A program made the translations under genes and the position numbers. A stretch of 11,113 nucleotides of DNA from Turicibacter sp. (GTDB lineage: Bacteria; Bacillota; Bacilli; MOL361; Turicibacteraceae), in NCBI GenBank assembly GCA_030531025.1, contig JAUMTV010000099.1:1-11113 (forward strand), written 5' to 3'. The notes under the pieces are model-generated. The model was not told the DNA's origin, ran no database searches, and worked only from the letters and a program-made list of their open reading frames with translations. Of the stretch, positions 1-7,329 are shown one piece after another (the stretch's first letter is position 1; each line of letters starts with the position of its first letter).

Positions 1-1
1 G

Positions 2-31
2 GACGAATTTGATTTATCCTTAGCAGGATAA
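2..31 (+). CDS. Possible 3' end of an upstream gene (partial)
   Basis: The first bases read in one frame as DEFDLSLAG followed by TAA at 29-31, directly before the hairpin at 37-59. This could be the tail of a plus-strand gene converging on the SH3-like gene. Only nine codons are visible, so neither the gene nor its product can be identified; a chance open frame of this length is also quite possible. Confidence 0.25.
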   Translation, partial: DEFDLSLAG

Positions 32-60
32 AAAAAGAGTCCGATTTTATATCGGACTCA
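31..60 (-). terminator. Rho-independent terminator of the SH3-like protein gene
   Basis: GAGTCCGAT (37-45) and ATCGGACTC (51-59) form a perfect 9-bp stem with a 5-base loop. On the minus strand the stem is followed by six Ts (complement of the A-run 31-36), the usual intrinsic terminator form. It lies 15 bases past the stop codon of the minus-strand gene. On the plus strand no T-run follows, so it would work mainly in the minus direction. Confidence 0.85.
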
Positions 61-74
61 ACAGCCAATAATGA

Positions 75-506
75 TTAGTAACGTCGACAGCCTCTTTTTT
101 CAATAAATCCACCATGCTCTAATTTAAAGAAATCTTCAGATTCTCCAATGACTCGTTCTAAATCACCAACGCGTAATATGGTTGCCGTATGGGAGTTAGT
201 AGAAGGTTCAGTAAAGATTGGAATATTACTAATTACTTTTACAATAAAAGGTTCTGACAAGTCAGTCACTTCGTTACTAGCTTCTAATAAGATTTCGCAA
301 ACTTCTTTATTAATCCAACCTAATTTAATTTTATACATGTCATTTCTTTCAGATAAAACCAAAAAGACTTGTCCTTCATTTACAGATGATGTCGTTTCAG
401 ACTCTAGTGAAGAATCATAATGTACTTCAGCATGATCTTGAATAGAAACTAAAAAATTGTCTGAAGGAACATAAAAAGTATTCCCGTTAAATTTAACATT
501 AGCCAT
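75..506 (-). CDS. Small protein with two SH3-like repeats
   Basis: A 143-residue protein with no signal peptide and no membrane segment, so probably cytosolic. It contains two copies of one unit of about 53 residues. The first (about 19-72) begins LVSIQDHAEVH and ends GWINKEVC; the second (about 87-140) begins IVKVISNIPIF and ends GGFIEKRGC. Short beta-strand-like segments, an acidic middle and a closing G-[WF]-I motif resemble bacterial SH3 (SH3b) domains. Both copies end in Cys (70 and 140). I chose the ATG at 504-506 because GGGAG (517-521) lies 10 bases upstream; a TTG at 513-515 in the same frame is only one base from that site. The gene stands alone and ends in its own terminator. Its function is unknown; the SH3-like call rests on the pattern only. 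Confidence 0.75.
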   Translation of the reverse strand: MANVKFNGNTFYVPSDNFLVSIQDHAEVHYDSSLESETTSSVNEGQVFLVLSERNDMYKIKLGWINKEVCEILLEASNEVTDLSEPFIVKVISNIPIFTEPSTNSHTATILRVGDLERVIGESEDFFKLEHGGFIEKRGCRRY

Positions 507-802
507 CCTAATCAATCTCCCTTAATCATCATTTTTTCAGATGAATATAGACTCTCTCTATCAATATATGTCTATTTTGATGATATTTACCTAAAAATGG
601 GATGTAAAATTCAAAAGAATTTTTGCTGAAATGAATGAATAGCAGACGTTAAATTGAGAACTTTGTCTTATTAAAACACTAGATTATCTTTTAAAGACTG
701 ATTTTAGCAGATCATCTAAAAAAGAGAGATGAAAACTGTTTATTGTCAATGATTTATTTTTAAAACTATGTGAAAATAAATCGTAAGATTGAGGTGATTT
801 GG
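507..802. other. Gene-poor divergent intergenic region
   Basis: This AT-rich stretch separates the minus-strand SH3-like gene from the plus-strand sigma factor unit. I see no long open frame. It should carry the promoter of the SH3-like gene on the minus strand, where TATATT around 546-551 is a possible -10, but no convincing -35 sits at the right distance. A weak AT-only inverted repeat AAAATTC/GAATTTT lies at 606-623. A candidate plus-strand promoter at 743-772 is listed separately. Nothing else stands out. Confidence 0.5.
743..772 (+). promoter_or_regulatory. Candidate promoter upstream of the 13-codon ORF
   Basis: TTGTCA (743-748) is a 4/6 to 5/6 match to a sigma-A -35 box, followed 18 bases later by TATGTG (767-772), a weaker -10. 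Transcription would start near 779, about 12 bases before the Shine-Dalgarno of the small ORF at 803. The evidence is sequence pattern only. Confidence 0.3.
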
Positions 803-844
803 ATGATTGATTTAATAAAAGAATCGATAAGAATCGTTTTTTAA
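803..844 (+). CDS. Possible 13-codon small ORF (leader peptide?)
   Basis: The ORF encodes MIDLIKESIRIVF and ends in TAA at 842-844. It is supported mainly by its ribosome binding site: GAGGTGAT starts at 791, six bases from GAGGTG to ATG, which is better than the site of the sigma factor gene itself. It lies 125 bases upstream of the sigma gene on the same strand. It could be a leader peptide, a small amphipathic peptide, or a chance combination. No homology can be claimed at this length. Confidence 0.25.
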   Translation: MIDLIKESIRIVF

Positions 845-870
845 ATTAAATCAATTATTTAGAATATAAT
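841..870 (+). promoter_or_regulatory. Candidate promoter of the sigma factor gene
   Basis: A perfect TATAAT lies at 865-870 in the context AGAATATAATGG. The -35 region at this distance (TTAAAT, 841-846, 18-base spacer) is poor, so the promoter may be weak or need help. Predicted transcription start is about 877, giving a leader of about 90 bases before the sigma gene ATG. Confidence 0.35.
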
Positions 871-969
871 GGATGATAAAGGAAATTGTAAAAAAATCTT
901 CATTTTTTCCAACACTTTTTTAAATTTAGGTACTTTATTAATGTAGGGGCTGAAAGAAGGGAGTTAGCT

Positions 970-2625
970 ATGATTGAAATAACTAATGAGTTTATTGAAG
1001 AATATTCAAAAAAGATTATGGGTTTTGCTTTTTTGAAAACAAAAGATACGTATTTAGCAGAGGATTTAGCTCAAGAGATTTTGTTTCAACTCATGAGCTC
1101 GCTGAAGAAAAATCCGACTATTGAATGCATGGATAGCTATGTTTATACGCTTTGTTGTTATACATGGTCAAAATTTTTACGCTCGAATAAGAAGCATTGG
1201 GGCTATAAGAGCCTTGAGGGGAGCTTTGAATTAGCTGATACCAAAAATATCAGTCAGGCGATTGAAGATAAGTTAATGATGGAAAAAATTAAAGAAGAAA
1301 TTAGTTATCTTGGAAAACTTCATCGTAAAGTGACTATTATGTATTATTTTGAAAATAAAAAATCAACTGAAATTGCAGAAGCATTAAATTTAAAATCAAG
1401 TACTGTTAGGTGGTATCTAGGGGAGGTCAGAAAGCAATTGAAAGTAGGAATCGAAGAGAAACAAGATTATTTAAGTTATGAGCCTAAATATCTTGAATGT
1501 GTAGTTAGTGGTATCATGTATGATGAAACGCTAGCAGGATTAAAGGACAATTTATTAACACAAAATATTGCAGTCGTCTGCTATGGGGAACCTTTAAGCT
1601 TAACCGAAATTTCAAAACGATTAGGAGTAGCAGCTGCTTATATTGAAGGATTATTAGAGAAGTTAGTTCATATGGATTATATTAAGGTGATTGGGACAAA
1701 GTATCAAACAAATTTCTTCATCCAAACGAAACGTTTAGAATGGATACAAGCAAAATATCAACTAGAAAATATTGGTTCATTAGCAAACAAAATTAAACAA
1801 ACAGTTAATGTCTATCTCAATGATTATAAAGAGATTCTATTTTGTGGTCAGGATATTTCTGATGACCAGCTAAGATGGGCGTTAATTTGTCTATTATGTG
1901 ATGATCTAGAGCGTGAGGCGAAAAAGATCTTAGTAGGAGCCGTAGCAGAAGAAAAATGGCCTAAACGTAAAGATGGATCAGCTCATTTTATTTTTGCGAA
2001 AATCAAAGAACCTTCTGACTCATTAGATTTACAAACTGAATTTAATGAATCAGTAAAAAAGTTTAGCGAATATTCTCAGACAAAAGGTATTAGACTTAAT
2101 GACCATCAATTGGCAACTGTTAAACAATATGAGACGTGGCTATCCATTCAATTTCAACTGCGATTAGCCGACATTAGCGATACGACCATTCATCAATTAA
2201 TGCGCGTGAAAGATCTTCTTTTAAATCACGAGGAATTGACAGAATATGATAAGTTAATTGTTTCGGAACATATTCAAAAGGGATACTTAAAAACAGAAAA
2301 TGAACAAGTTAAGTTTTTAATTCCTTATTTCACAGCTAATGAGTTTCATACATTTGAGAAAATAAGAAGACAAATGATTGAAGAATTAGGAAGTGATTAC
2401 TTTGTTCATTACATAAAACAATTTAGTGAAGTATATGAGAACGTCATTCCGAATTTTTTATCAAAGGAAATTAAACAATTTGAGAAGTATAATATATCAC
2501 CATTACTTGGAGTCGTCGCTTGGCTCATTGATACAAAGTCACTTACGATTCCATCAACGGGAGAAGAAGCGAAATCGTTTGGGGTAATTATTTGGGAAAA
2601 AGAGCAAGCTTTAAAAATAAGTTAA
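970..2625 (+). CDS. Sigma-70 family (ECF-like) factor with long C-terminal extension
   Basis: A 551-residue cytosolic protein with no membrane segment. Residues about 8-73 look like sigma region 2 (AEDLAQEILFQL, then a W-S-K-F-L-R helix that would melt the -10). Residues about 105-158 look like region 4, with the helix-turn-helix STEIAEALNLKSSTVRWYL contacting the -35. ECF sigma factors usually stop near residue 170-190. Here about 390 more residues follow: a winged-helix-like unit at about 208-250 (LTEISKRLGVAAAYIEGLLEKL then a short wing), and a mostly helical part I do not recognise. The start is the ATG with GGGAG at 959-963, six bases upstream. The stop lies 87 bases before the ABC exporter pair, on the same strand, so those genes are its likely targets. 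No anti-sigma factor gene is visible. I infer that the extension senses a signal or inhibits the factor; its ligand is unknown. Confidence 0.8.
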   Translation: MIEITNEFIEEYSKKIMGFAFLKTKDTYLAEDLAQEILFQLMSSLKKNPTIECMDSYVYTLCCYTWSKFLRSNKKHWGYKSLEGSFELADTKNISQAIEDKLMMEKIKEEISYLGKLHRKVTIMYYFENKKSTEIAEALNLKSSTVRWYLGEVRKQLKVGIEEKQDYLSYEPKYLECVVSGIMYDETLAGLKDNLLTQNIAVVCYGEPLSLTEISKRLGVAAAYIEGLLEKLVHMDYIKVIGTKYQTNFFIQTKRLEWIQAKYQLENIGSLANKIKQTVNVYLNDYKEILFCGQDISDDQLRWALICLLCDDLEREAKKILVGAVAEEKWPKRKDGSAHFIFAKIKEPSDSLDLQTEFNESVKKFSEYSQTKGIRLNDHQLATVKQYETWLSIQFQLRLADISDTTIHQLMRVKDLLLNHEELTEYDKLIVSEHIQKGYLKTENEQVKFLIPYFTANEFHTFEKIRRQMIEELGSDYFVHYIKQFSEVYENVIPNFLSKEIKQFEKYNISPLLGVVAWLIDTKSLTIPSTGEEAKSFGVIIWEKEQALKIS

Positions 2626-2628
2626 TGT

Positions 2629-2650
2629 CGGATGATTAGAAAATCATCTG
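2629..2650 (+). other. Hairpin between the sigma gene and the exporter genes
   Basis: CGGATGATT and AATCATCTG form a 9-bp stem (one G-U pair) around an AGAA tetraloop, starting just three bases after the sigma gene stop. What follows is TTATTAATG, not a real T-run, so it is a poor terminator. It could be a leaky attenuator, an mRNA stabiliser at the 3' end of the sigma message, or an operator. Confidence 0.45.
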
Positions 2651-2712
2651 TTATTAATGAAAGATAAGTGTGAGTCGTTGAGTGGAATATTAAATTTAGG
2701 GAGGAAGAAATA

Positions 2713-4542
2713 ATGGAAAGTCAAAGTGAAAAAACGATGCAAGCCAAGGGGAATGGAAAGCATCTTTTGTATTTACTAAAAACAGCTTGGCAGCTCGATA
2801 AAGCGTTATTCGGTATTTATTTCTTATATACCTTTTTGGTTGCCGTTCGTCCGTTTATTAGCCTATTTTCAGTTAAGTGGTTAATTGATGAGTTAATGGG
2901 AGAAGCAAGGCTTGAACGAATGGCCTTGATTTTAGGATTCTTCTTAGTCGCAGGAATGATTGTTAACTTCTTCTGTGTTTATTTAAAAAATATGTATCAA
3001 CCTCGTTTAATTTTAGTTCGCTTTAAATTCATCAATATACTACAAGTGAAGTCGATGACGATGGATTTTAAATACACAGAAGATCCGAAGATTTTAAATG
3101 ATCTTGAAAATGCTTGGCAGGCAGTTAGTAGTAATTACATTGGAATTGAAGGGATTTTTAATAAGTTATTTGAAATGTCAGGAAATATCGTTTCAATTCT
3201 AGCTTATGTTAGTTTGTTATTCATCTTAAGTCCATGGGTATTGCTTTATCTCATGTTTAATATGATTTTAACGTATGGGTTAACCACAAAAGCGAAAGCC
3301 TATGAATTTAAACATAAAGATCAAACAGCTGATTTGAGTCGTCGAATGATGTATTTATATAGCACAATGTCTGATTTTAAGTTCGGAAAAGATATACGAA
3401 TTTATCACTTAGCACCATGGCTTTCTCACCGCTATCAAGACATTCGAAATGAGCGATTAAATTTAACAAAAAAAATACAGTTTCACTATTTATGGGTATT
3501 ACTTATGGATACACTCTTAGTTTTAATACGTGAAGGTCTTGTTTACGGTTATTTAATTTATTGTGTTTTAGTTCGTGGATTAAGTCTTGGTAATTTCTCG
3601 ATGTATTTTAATAGTGTGAATCAATTTACATCCACATTAAAAACAGTCATGGACGATTTAGCTCATCTACGTTTACAATTTGCATATGTCAATCATTTTC
3701 GTGAATTTTTACTGTTAGAAGAAGAACAACCTTTGTCAAATCCAACACCTATCCCAGTCATGAAGCCCTATTGTTTAGAGTTTAAAAATGTGAGTTTTAA
3801 ATACCCAAATAGTGATCGCTATATATTTAAAAATCTTTCCTTTAAGATTAAAGCAGGAGAGCGATTAGCCATTGTTGGAGTCAATGGGGCAGGAAAAACA
3901 ACGTTAGTGAAGTTGATGACACGTTTATATGAGCCAACAGATGGTGAGATTTTACTTGATGGAATGAATGTTAAACAGTTTGACAGAAAGGCTTACTATG
4001 ACTTATTTTCAGTTGTATTCCAAGATGTGAAAGTATTAGCCTTCACAGTAGCAGAAAATGTTGCTGCTAAAAGCCTTCAAGTTTTGGATGAAGAGCAAGT
4101 GAAACAGTGTTTGAAACGAGCAGGGTTATTAGAGAAGATTGAATCACTACCTAAAGGAATGAACACGATGATGTTAAAAGGGCTAGAAGATGATGGGATC
4201 GAATTATCAGGAGGACAAAATCAAAAGTTGGCTCTTGCGCGTGCATTATATAAAAATGGGGAGATCGTCATTTTAGATGAACCGACGGCAGCACTTGATC
4301 CATTAGCAGAAGCAGAAATTTATGAATCATTCAATGACTTAATTGGACATAAAACAGCGATTTATATTTCTCATCGCTTATCGAGTACTCGTTTTTGTGA
4401 TGCCATTGCCTTTTTTGAAAATGGTGAAATTTTAGAATATGGAACACATGAAGAGTTATTAGCTAAAGACGGTCGATATGCTGAAATGTTCCGAATTCAA
4501 TCTCAATATTATCAAGAACAAGAAGAAGGGGTGGCGATTTAA
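2713..4542 (+). CDS. ABC exporter half-transporter (membrane domain + ATPase), first subunit
   Basis: A 609-residue half-transporter. The N-terminal membrane domain has about six helices (roughly 31-55, 70-91, 158-172, 173-191, 258-273, 275-289). The C-terminal ATPase has all key motifs: Walker A GVNGAGKT (389-396), Q-loop Gln437, signature LSGGQ (498-502), Walker B with Asp522 and catalytic Glu523, and switch His554. The signature continues as NQK rather than the usual RQR. A GKDIRIY motif (about 225-231) in the cytoplasmic loop is shared with the next gene, so the two are paralogues and probably form a heterodimer. GGGAGG at 2699-2704 lies eight bases before the ATG. The substrate is unknown; the architecture fits export of a peptide, lipid or drug. 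The preceding sigma factor is its likely regulator. Confidence 0.93.
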   Translation: MESQSEKTMQAKGNGKHLLYLLKTAWQLDKALFGIYFLYTFLVAVRPFISLFSVKWLIDELMGEARLERMALILGFFLVAGMIVNFFCVYLKNMYQPRLILVRFKFINILQVKSMTMDFKYTEDPKILNDLENAWQAVSSNYIGIEGIFNKLFEMSGNIVSILAYVSLLFILSPWVLLYLMFNMILTYGLTTKAKAYEFKHKDQTADLSRRMMYLYSTMSDFKFGKDIRIYHLAPWLSHRYQDIRNERLNLTKKIQFHYLWVLLMDTLLVLIREGLVYGYLIYCVLVRGLSLGNFSMYFNSVNQFTSTLKTVMDDLAHLRLQFAYVNHFREFLLLEEEQPLSNPTPIPVMKPYCLEFKNVSFKYPNSDRYIFKNLSFKIKAGERLAIVGVNGAGKTTLVKLMTRLYEPTDGEILLDGMNVKQFDRKAYYDLFSVVFQDVKVLAFTVAENVAAKSLQVLDEEQVKQCLKRAGLLEKIESLPKGMNTMMLKGLEDDGIELSGGQNQKLALARALYKNGEIVILDEPTAALDPLAEAEIYESFNDLIGHKTAIYISHRLSSTRFCDAIAFFENGEILEYGTHEELLAKDGRYAEMFRIQSQYYQEQEEGVAI

Positions 4543-6326
4543 TGAAAGGCTTAGGATTGATGATAACTGATTTAAAGATTGTACTTTATGTATATAAGTT
4601 AGCTCATCGACTTTGCAAATCTTATTTACCACTAGTTATTAGTTCAGCATTTGTAACAGCCGTACAGCCTTTGATTAACATGATGATGTTGAAGTTAGTG
4701 ATTGATGAACTAACAGGGGCTCAGCGTATTCCTTATTTTATTGGCTTAGTAGGGATTGCTATGAGTGCGAATTTTATTTTGAATGTATTACAAAATATTT
4801 TAAAGACTTGGGTGGCCATAAAGGATAATGATTTAATGAATGGATTTGATTTAATGATTGGCGAGAAAGTCATGTCATTAGATTTTGAGATGGTTGAAGA
4901 TCCAGAGATTTTAGATTTAAAAGAACGTGCGTTATTTCCAGTTCATAATCAAGGTGTTTTTCAAAGCGTTATTGAGCAAGCAATGACGTTAGTTTCACAA
5001 GTGATTACGATGATTGGACTCATTGCTATTTTAACAACACTTAATCCTTTGCTTATTATCTTTTTATTTGTCATGGCTGTTATTACAACACTCATTAATA
5101 AAAAGACTCAAAAGGTGATGTATGATTTTTATCAACTCCTTATTCCTGTCAATCGAAAGTTTGGATATTATGCGAAGGTGACGACTGATTTTTCCTATGG
5201 GAAAGATATTCGTTTATATGAAATGGATAAGTTGTTAATCGATCGTATTGCAGAGTATAATGAAACATCGCTAAGTGTGTTTACGAAGCTATATGTTGTA
5301 TTAGGACGTTATTTAGGATATAACGAGCTTGTCTTGCAGTTACAAATGGTTTTAGTTTATGTTTATATGGCATATAAAGTTGTCACGAAATCAATTGGGT
5401 TTGGGGACTTTACGATGTATGCAAGTGCAGCTACTCAATTTGGACAGTGCCTGTCTATTGTCGGATCAACCTATATGGAAATGTCACAAATGTGCCGATA
5501 TTTAGAATCGTATTTAGAGTTTGATGCGCTTAAATCAACGCGTTCAAATGGGAAAAGAACACTTGATTCATCTTTAACTCCAACGCTTGAGTTTAGAGGG
5601 GTTTCTTTCAAGTATCCAAAAAGTGATGCTTACGCGTTAAAAGATGTGAATATCAGAATTAAAGCGGGTGAGAAGTTATCAATTGTCGGATTAAATGGAG
5701 CAGGAAAGACGACTTTTATTAAATTGTTAACACGTTTGTATGAGCCAACAGAGGGTGGAATTTATTTAAATGGTATTAATATTTTAGAATATGATTTGCA
5801 GTCTTATTTAGAATTGATGTCAGTTGTCTTTCAGGACTTTAACTTACTTGCTTTTTCAGTGAAAGAGAATATTGTTTTTGATGAAGAAGTCGATGACGAT
5901 TCTGTTATTTCTATTTTAAAAGAAGCGGGATTTGAACAAGATTTAAATAAACTTCCAAAAGGTATTCATACGCCAATTTATAAAACGTTTGAAGAAGATG
6001 GAATCGAATTTTCGGGTGGACAGAGTCAAAAGATTGCGATTGCGCGTGCGATTTATAAAGATTCACCACTAGTCATTTTAGATGAACCAACATCAGCACT
6101 TGATCCAATTGCTGAGTATGAAATTTATCGTCGCTTTAATGAGTTAGTAGGTGAGAAAACAACCATTTATATTTCTCACCGCTTATCAAGCTGTTTATTT
6201 TGTGATCAAATTGCTGTTTTTAAAGACGGTCGAATGGTCGAGTATGGAACTCATCAAGACCTCATTCATCAAAATGATGGACTCTATCAAGAAATGTATC
6301 AAGCCCAAGCCCAATACTATGTTTAA
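4542..6326 (+). CDS. ABC exporter half-transporter (membrane domain + ATPase), second subunit
   Basis: A 594-residue paralogue of the preceding protein. Its ATG shares one base with the previous stop (TAATG), which implies translational coupling and roughly equal amounts of the two subunits. GGGGTGG lies just upstream, inside the previous gene. Membrane helices are visible at about 28-50, 63-82, 150-166, 168-186 and 262-280. The ATPase has Walker A GLNGAGKT (383-390), Q-loop Gln431, a slightly divergent signature FSGGQ (490-494), Walker B Asp514 and catalytic Glu515, and switch His546. Both subunits keep the catalytic Glu, so neither ATP site looks clearly degenerate, unlike many heterodimeric exporters. 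GKDIRLY (220-226) matches the motif of the partner. Substrate unknown. No terminator follows directly, so transcription may run on into the small membrane protein gene. Confidence 0.93.
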   Translation: MKGLGLMITDLKIVLYVYKLAHRLCKSYLPLVISSAFVTAVQPLINMMMLKLVIDELTGAQRIPYFIGLVGIAMSANFILNVLQNILKTWVAIKDNDLMNGFDLMIGEKVMSLDFEMVEDPEILDLKERALFPVHNQGVFQSVIEQAMTLVSQVITMIGLIAILTTLNPLLIIFLFVMAVITTLINKKTQKVMYDFYQLLIPVNRKFGYYAKVTTDFSYGKDIRLYEMDKLLIDRIAEYNETSLSVFTKLYVVLGRYLGYNELVLQLQMVLVYVYMAYKVVTKSIGFGDFTMYASAATQFGQCLSIVGSTYMEMSQMCRYLESYLEFDALKSTRSNGKRTLDSSLTPTLEFRGVSFKYPKSDAYALKDVNIRIKAGEKLSIVGLNGAGKTTFIKLLTRLYEPTEGGIYLNGINILEYDLQSYLELMSVVFQDFNLLAFSVKENIVFDEEVDDDSVISILKEAGFEQDLNKLPKGIHTPIYKTFEEDGIEFSGGQSQKIAIARAIYKDSPLVILDEPTSALDPIAEYEIYRRFNELVGEKTTIYISHRLSSCLFCDQIAVFKDGRMVEYGTHQDLIHQNDGLYQEMYQAQAQYYV

Positions 6327-6349
6327 ATAATGGACATTTTTCAAATACC

Positions 6350-6378
6350 TTCTAGTACGATTAAAAATTTTATATAAT
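6350..6378 (+). promoter_or_regulatory. Candidate promoter of the 73-residue membrane protein
   Basis: A perfect TATAAT lies at 6373-6378, 28 bases before the ATG at 6407. The -35 position 17 bases upstream (TTCTAG, 6350-6355) matches poorly. The predicted message would start near 6385, with a very short leader carrying GGGAGGA. Confidence 0.45.
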
Positions 6379-6406
6379 AGGTATAGTACAGTAGGGAGGA
6401 TATGAA

Positions 6407-6628
6407 ATGAATTGTCGAGTGATTAATGGGATTATTTTTGGATTAAGTTTAGTAAGCTTAATGATTTCAATGAAATTATTTTATAATATGGGTGTTTATG
6501 TAGATGAGGCTAATAGCTCACTAGATGTTGTTTTAGGAGGAGAGTTTTGGCTTTGGATGGATTGGATCCGACTTGCATTTATAGCAGTCATTTGCTTATT
6601 ATCTTTTGTTAAACTGATAAGAAGATAA
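6407..6628 (+). CDS. Small two-helix membrane protein, unknown function
   Basis: A 73-residue protein with two predicted membrane helices (about 6-26 and 48-70) joined by an acidic loop (VDEANSSLD), ending in the basic tail KLIRR. GGGAGGA (6394-6400) lies six bases before the ATG, a strong site that supports translation. It follows the exporter pair by 80 bases on the same strand, has its own -10 box, and ends shortly before a strong terminator. I do not recognise the family. An accessory or immunity role beside the exporter is conceivable from position alone, with no direct evidence. Confidence 0.7.
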   Translation: MNCRVINGIIFGLSLVSLMISMKLFYNMGVYVDEANSSLDVVLGGEFWLWMDWIRLAFIAVICLLSFVKLIRR

Positions 6629-6666
6629 AAAAACTAAAAAAGCCTTCAGATAATACGAAGCCACTG

Positions 6667-6712
6667 AAAAAGGAGCTTATTATTTTAAAAATAATAGGCT
6701 CCTTTTTTCTTT
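6667..6712. terminator. Strong terminator after the exporter / small membrane protein unit
   Basis: GGAGCTTATTATT (6672-6684) and AATAATAGGCTCC (6690-6702) form a 13-bp stem with one G-U pair and a 5-base loop. The stem is flanked by A5 on the left and T6 on the right, so it should work in both directions. It probably ends the exporter unit transcripts. Confidence 0.88.
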
Positions 6713-6777
6713 TCGTTCATGATATTTATCATTTGTCTTATTTTTGAATCCTGTTGCTTTTTTTTAGCTTCTTTTAG

Positions 6778-7242
6778 TTAGAACAAGTATGTGTTTTAAC
6801 GGGTTTAGACCGTCAAGGGAACATTTATGCAGAGCTCATTTGTAAGGGACGTATGAAAAGTTCTGATTTAAGTCGTGCGTTACAAGGTCACATTGAAGTT
6901 GGCTCTATTTTGTGTACAGATAGTCATAAAAGCTATATTCAATTTGTTGAAGATTTTAAATTAGAACATAAGCAAATCGAGAGCGGAAAACGGCGAACAG
7001 ATGACTTCTATAATATCCAACGTCTCAATTCTTTTCATAGTCGTTTAAAACTTTGGATGTCCCGATTTAAAGGAGTATCCACTAAGTATTTAGTCAACTA
7101 TCTTTATTGGATGAAATGGTTAGAATATTTTAAAGATGATAAAGAGATTTTGAAAGGAAAAAATATGCTCCTTCAAACTGTATCGAGTCAATTAGAACTA
7201 AATATTGAAAATTATAAAATTAGGACTGCACTATTTAGATAA
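6778..7242 (+). pseudogene. IS1595-family (ISXO2-like) transposase, C-terminal remnant
   Basis: Recognisable homology starts before the first ATG: codons from about 6781 read EQVCVLTGLDRQGNIYAELI, then the frame continues through ATG 6853 to the TAA at 7240-7242. A TAG at 6775-6777 closes the frame upstream. The segments CTDSHKSYIQF, LEHKQIESGKRRTDDFYNIQRLNSFHSRLK and GVSTKYLVNYLYWMKWLEYF are typical of the DDE domain of ISXO2-like transposases, including the second Asp in the TDSH motif and the HSRLK helix. The N-terminal zinc ribbon and first part of the catalytic domain are missing, so the copy is dead. No complete inverted repeats are visible around it. A protein started at ATG 6853 would be 129 residues and not functional. 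Confidence 0.85.
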
Positions 7243-7280
7243 CCTCGCCACTGTTTTAATTTTTATTTTTTTCCTGTCGA

Positions 7281-7289
7281 TGCTATAAT
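7281..7289 (+). promoter_or_regulatory. Extended -10 promoter of the membrane-anchored protein gene
   Basis: TGCTATAAT is a perfect extended -10 element (TGnTATAAT), with the TATAAT at 7284-7289. No good -35 is visible, which such promoters do not need, and the upstream DNA is T-rich. It lies 40 bases before the chosen TTG start. Confidence 0.6.
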
Positions 7290-7329
7290 TAATTATAATT
7301 AATGACAAACAAAATGGAGGGTGATAGTT

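Noticed and set aside
148..420. Plus-strand open frame of 90 codons
   Set aside because: It lies entirely antisense to the SH3-like protein gene, has no convincing ribosome binding site, and its product looks like a low-complexity shadow translation.
507..515. TTG start nine bases upstream for the SH3-like protein
   Set aside because: It is one base from the GGGAG, too close for initiation, while the ATG at 504-506 has a normal spacing.
606..623. AAAATTC/GAATTTT inverted repeat as a terminator
   Set aside because: The stem has only one G-C pair, no gene ends nearby, and such palindromes are common by chance in AT-rich DNA.
891..908. A-run and T-run before the sigma gene as an attenuator hairpin
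   Set aside because: The pairing would be A-T only and unstable, with no competing structure visible.
4204..6023. Degenerate ATP site in the exporter heterodimer
   Set aside because: Both subunits keep Walker A Lys, the catalytic Glu and the switch His; only the first letter of one signature (Phe for Leu) differs, which is not enough to call a dead site.
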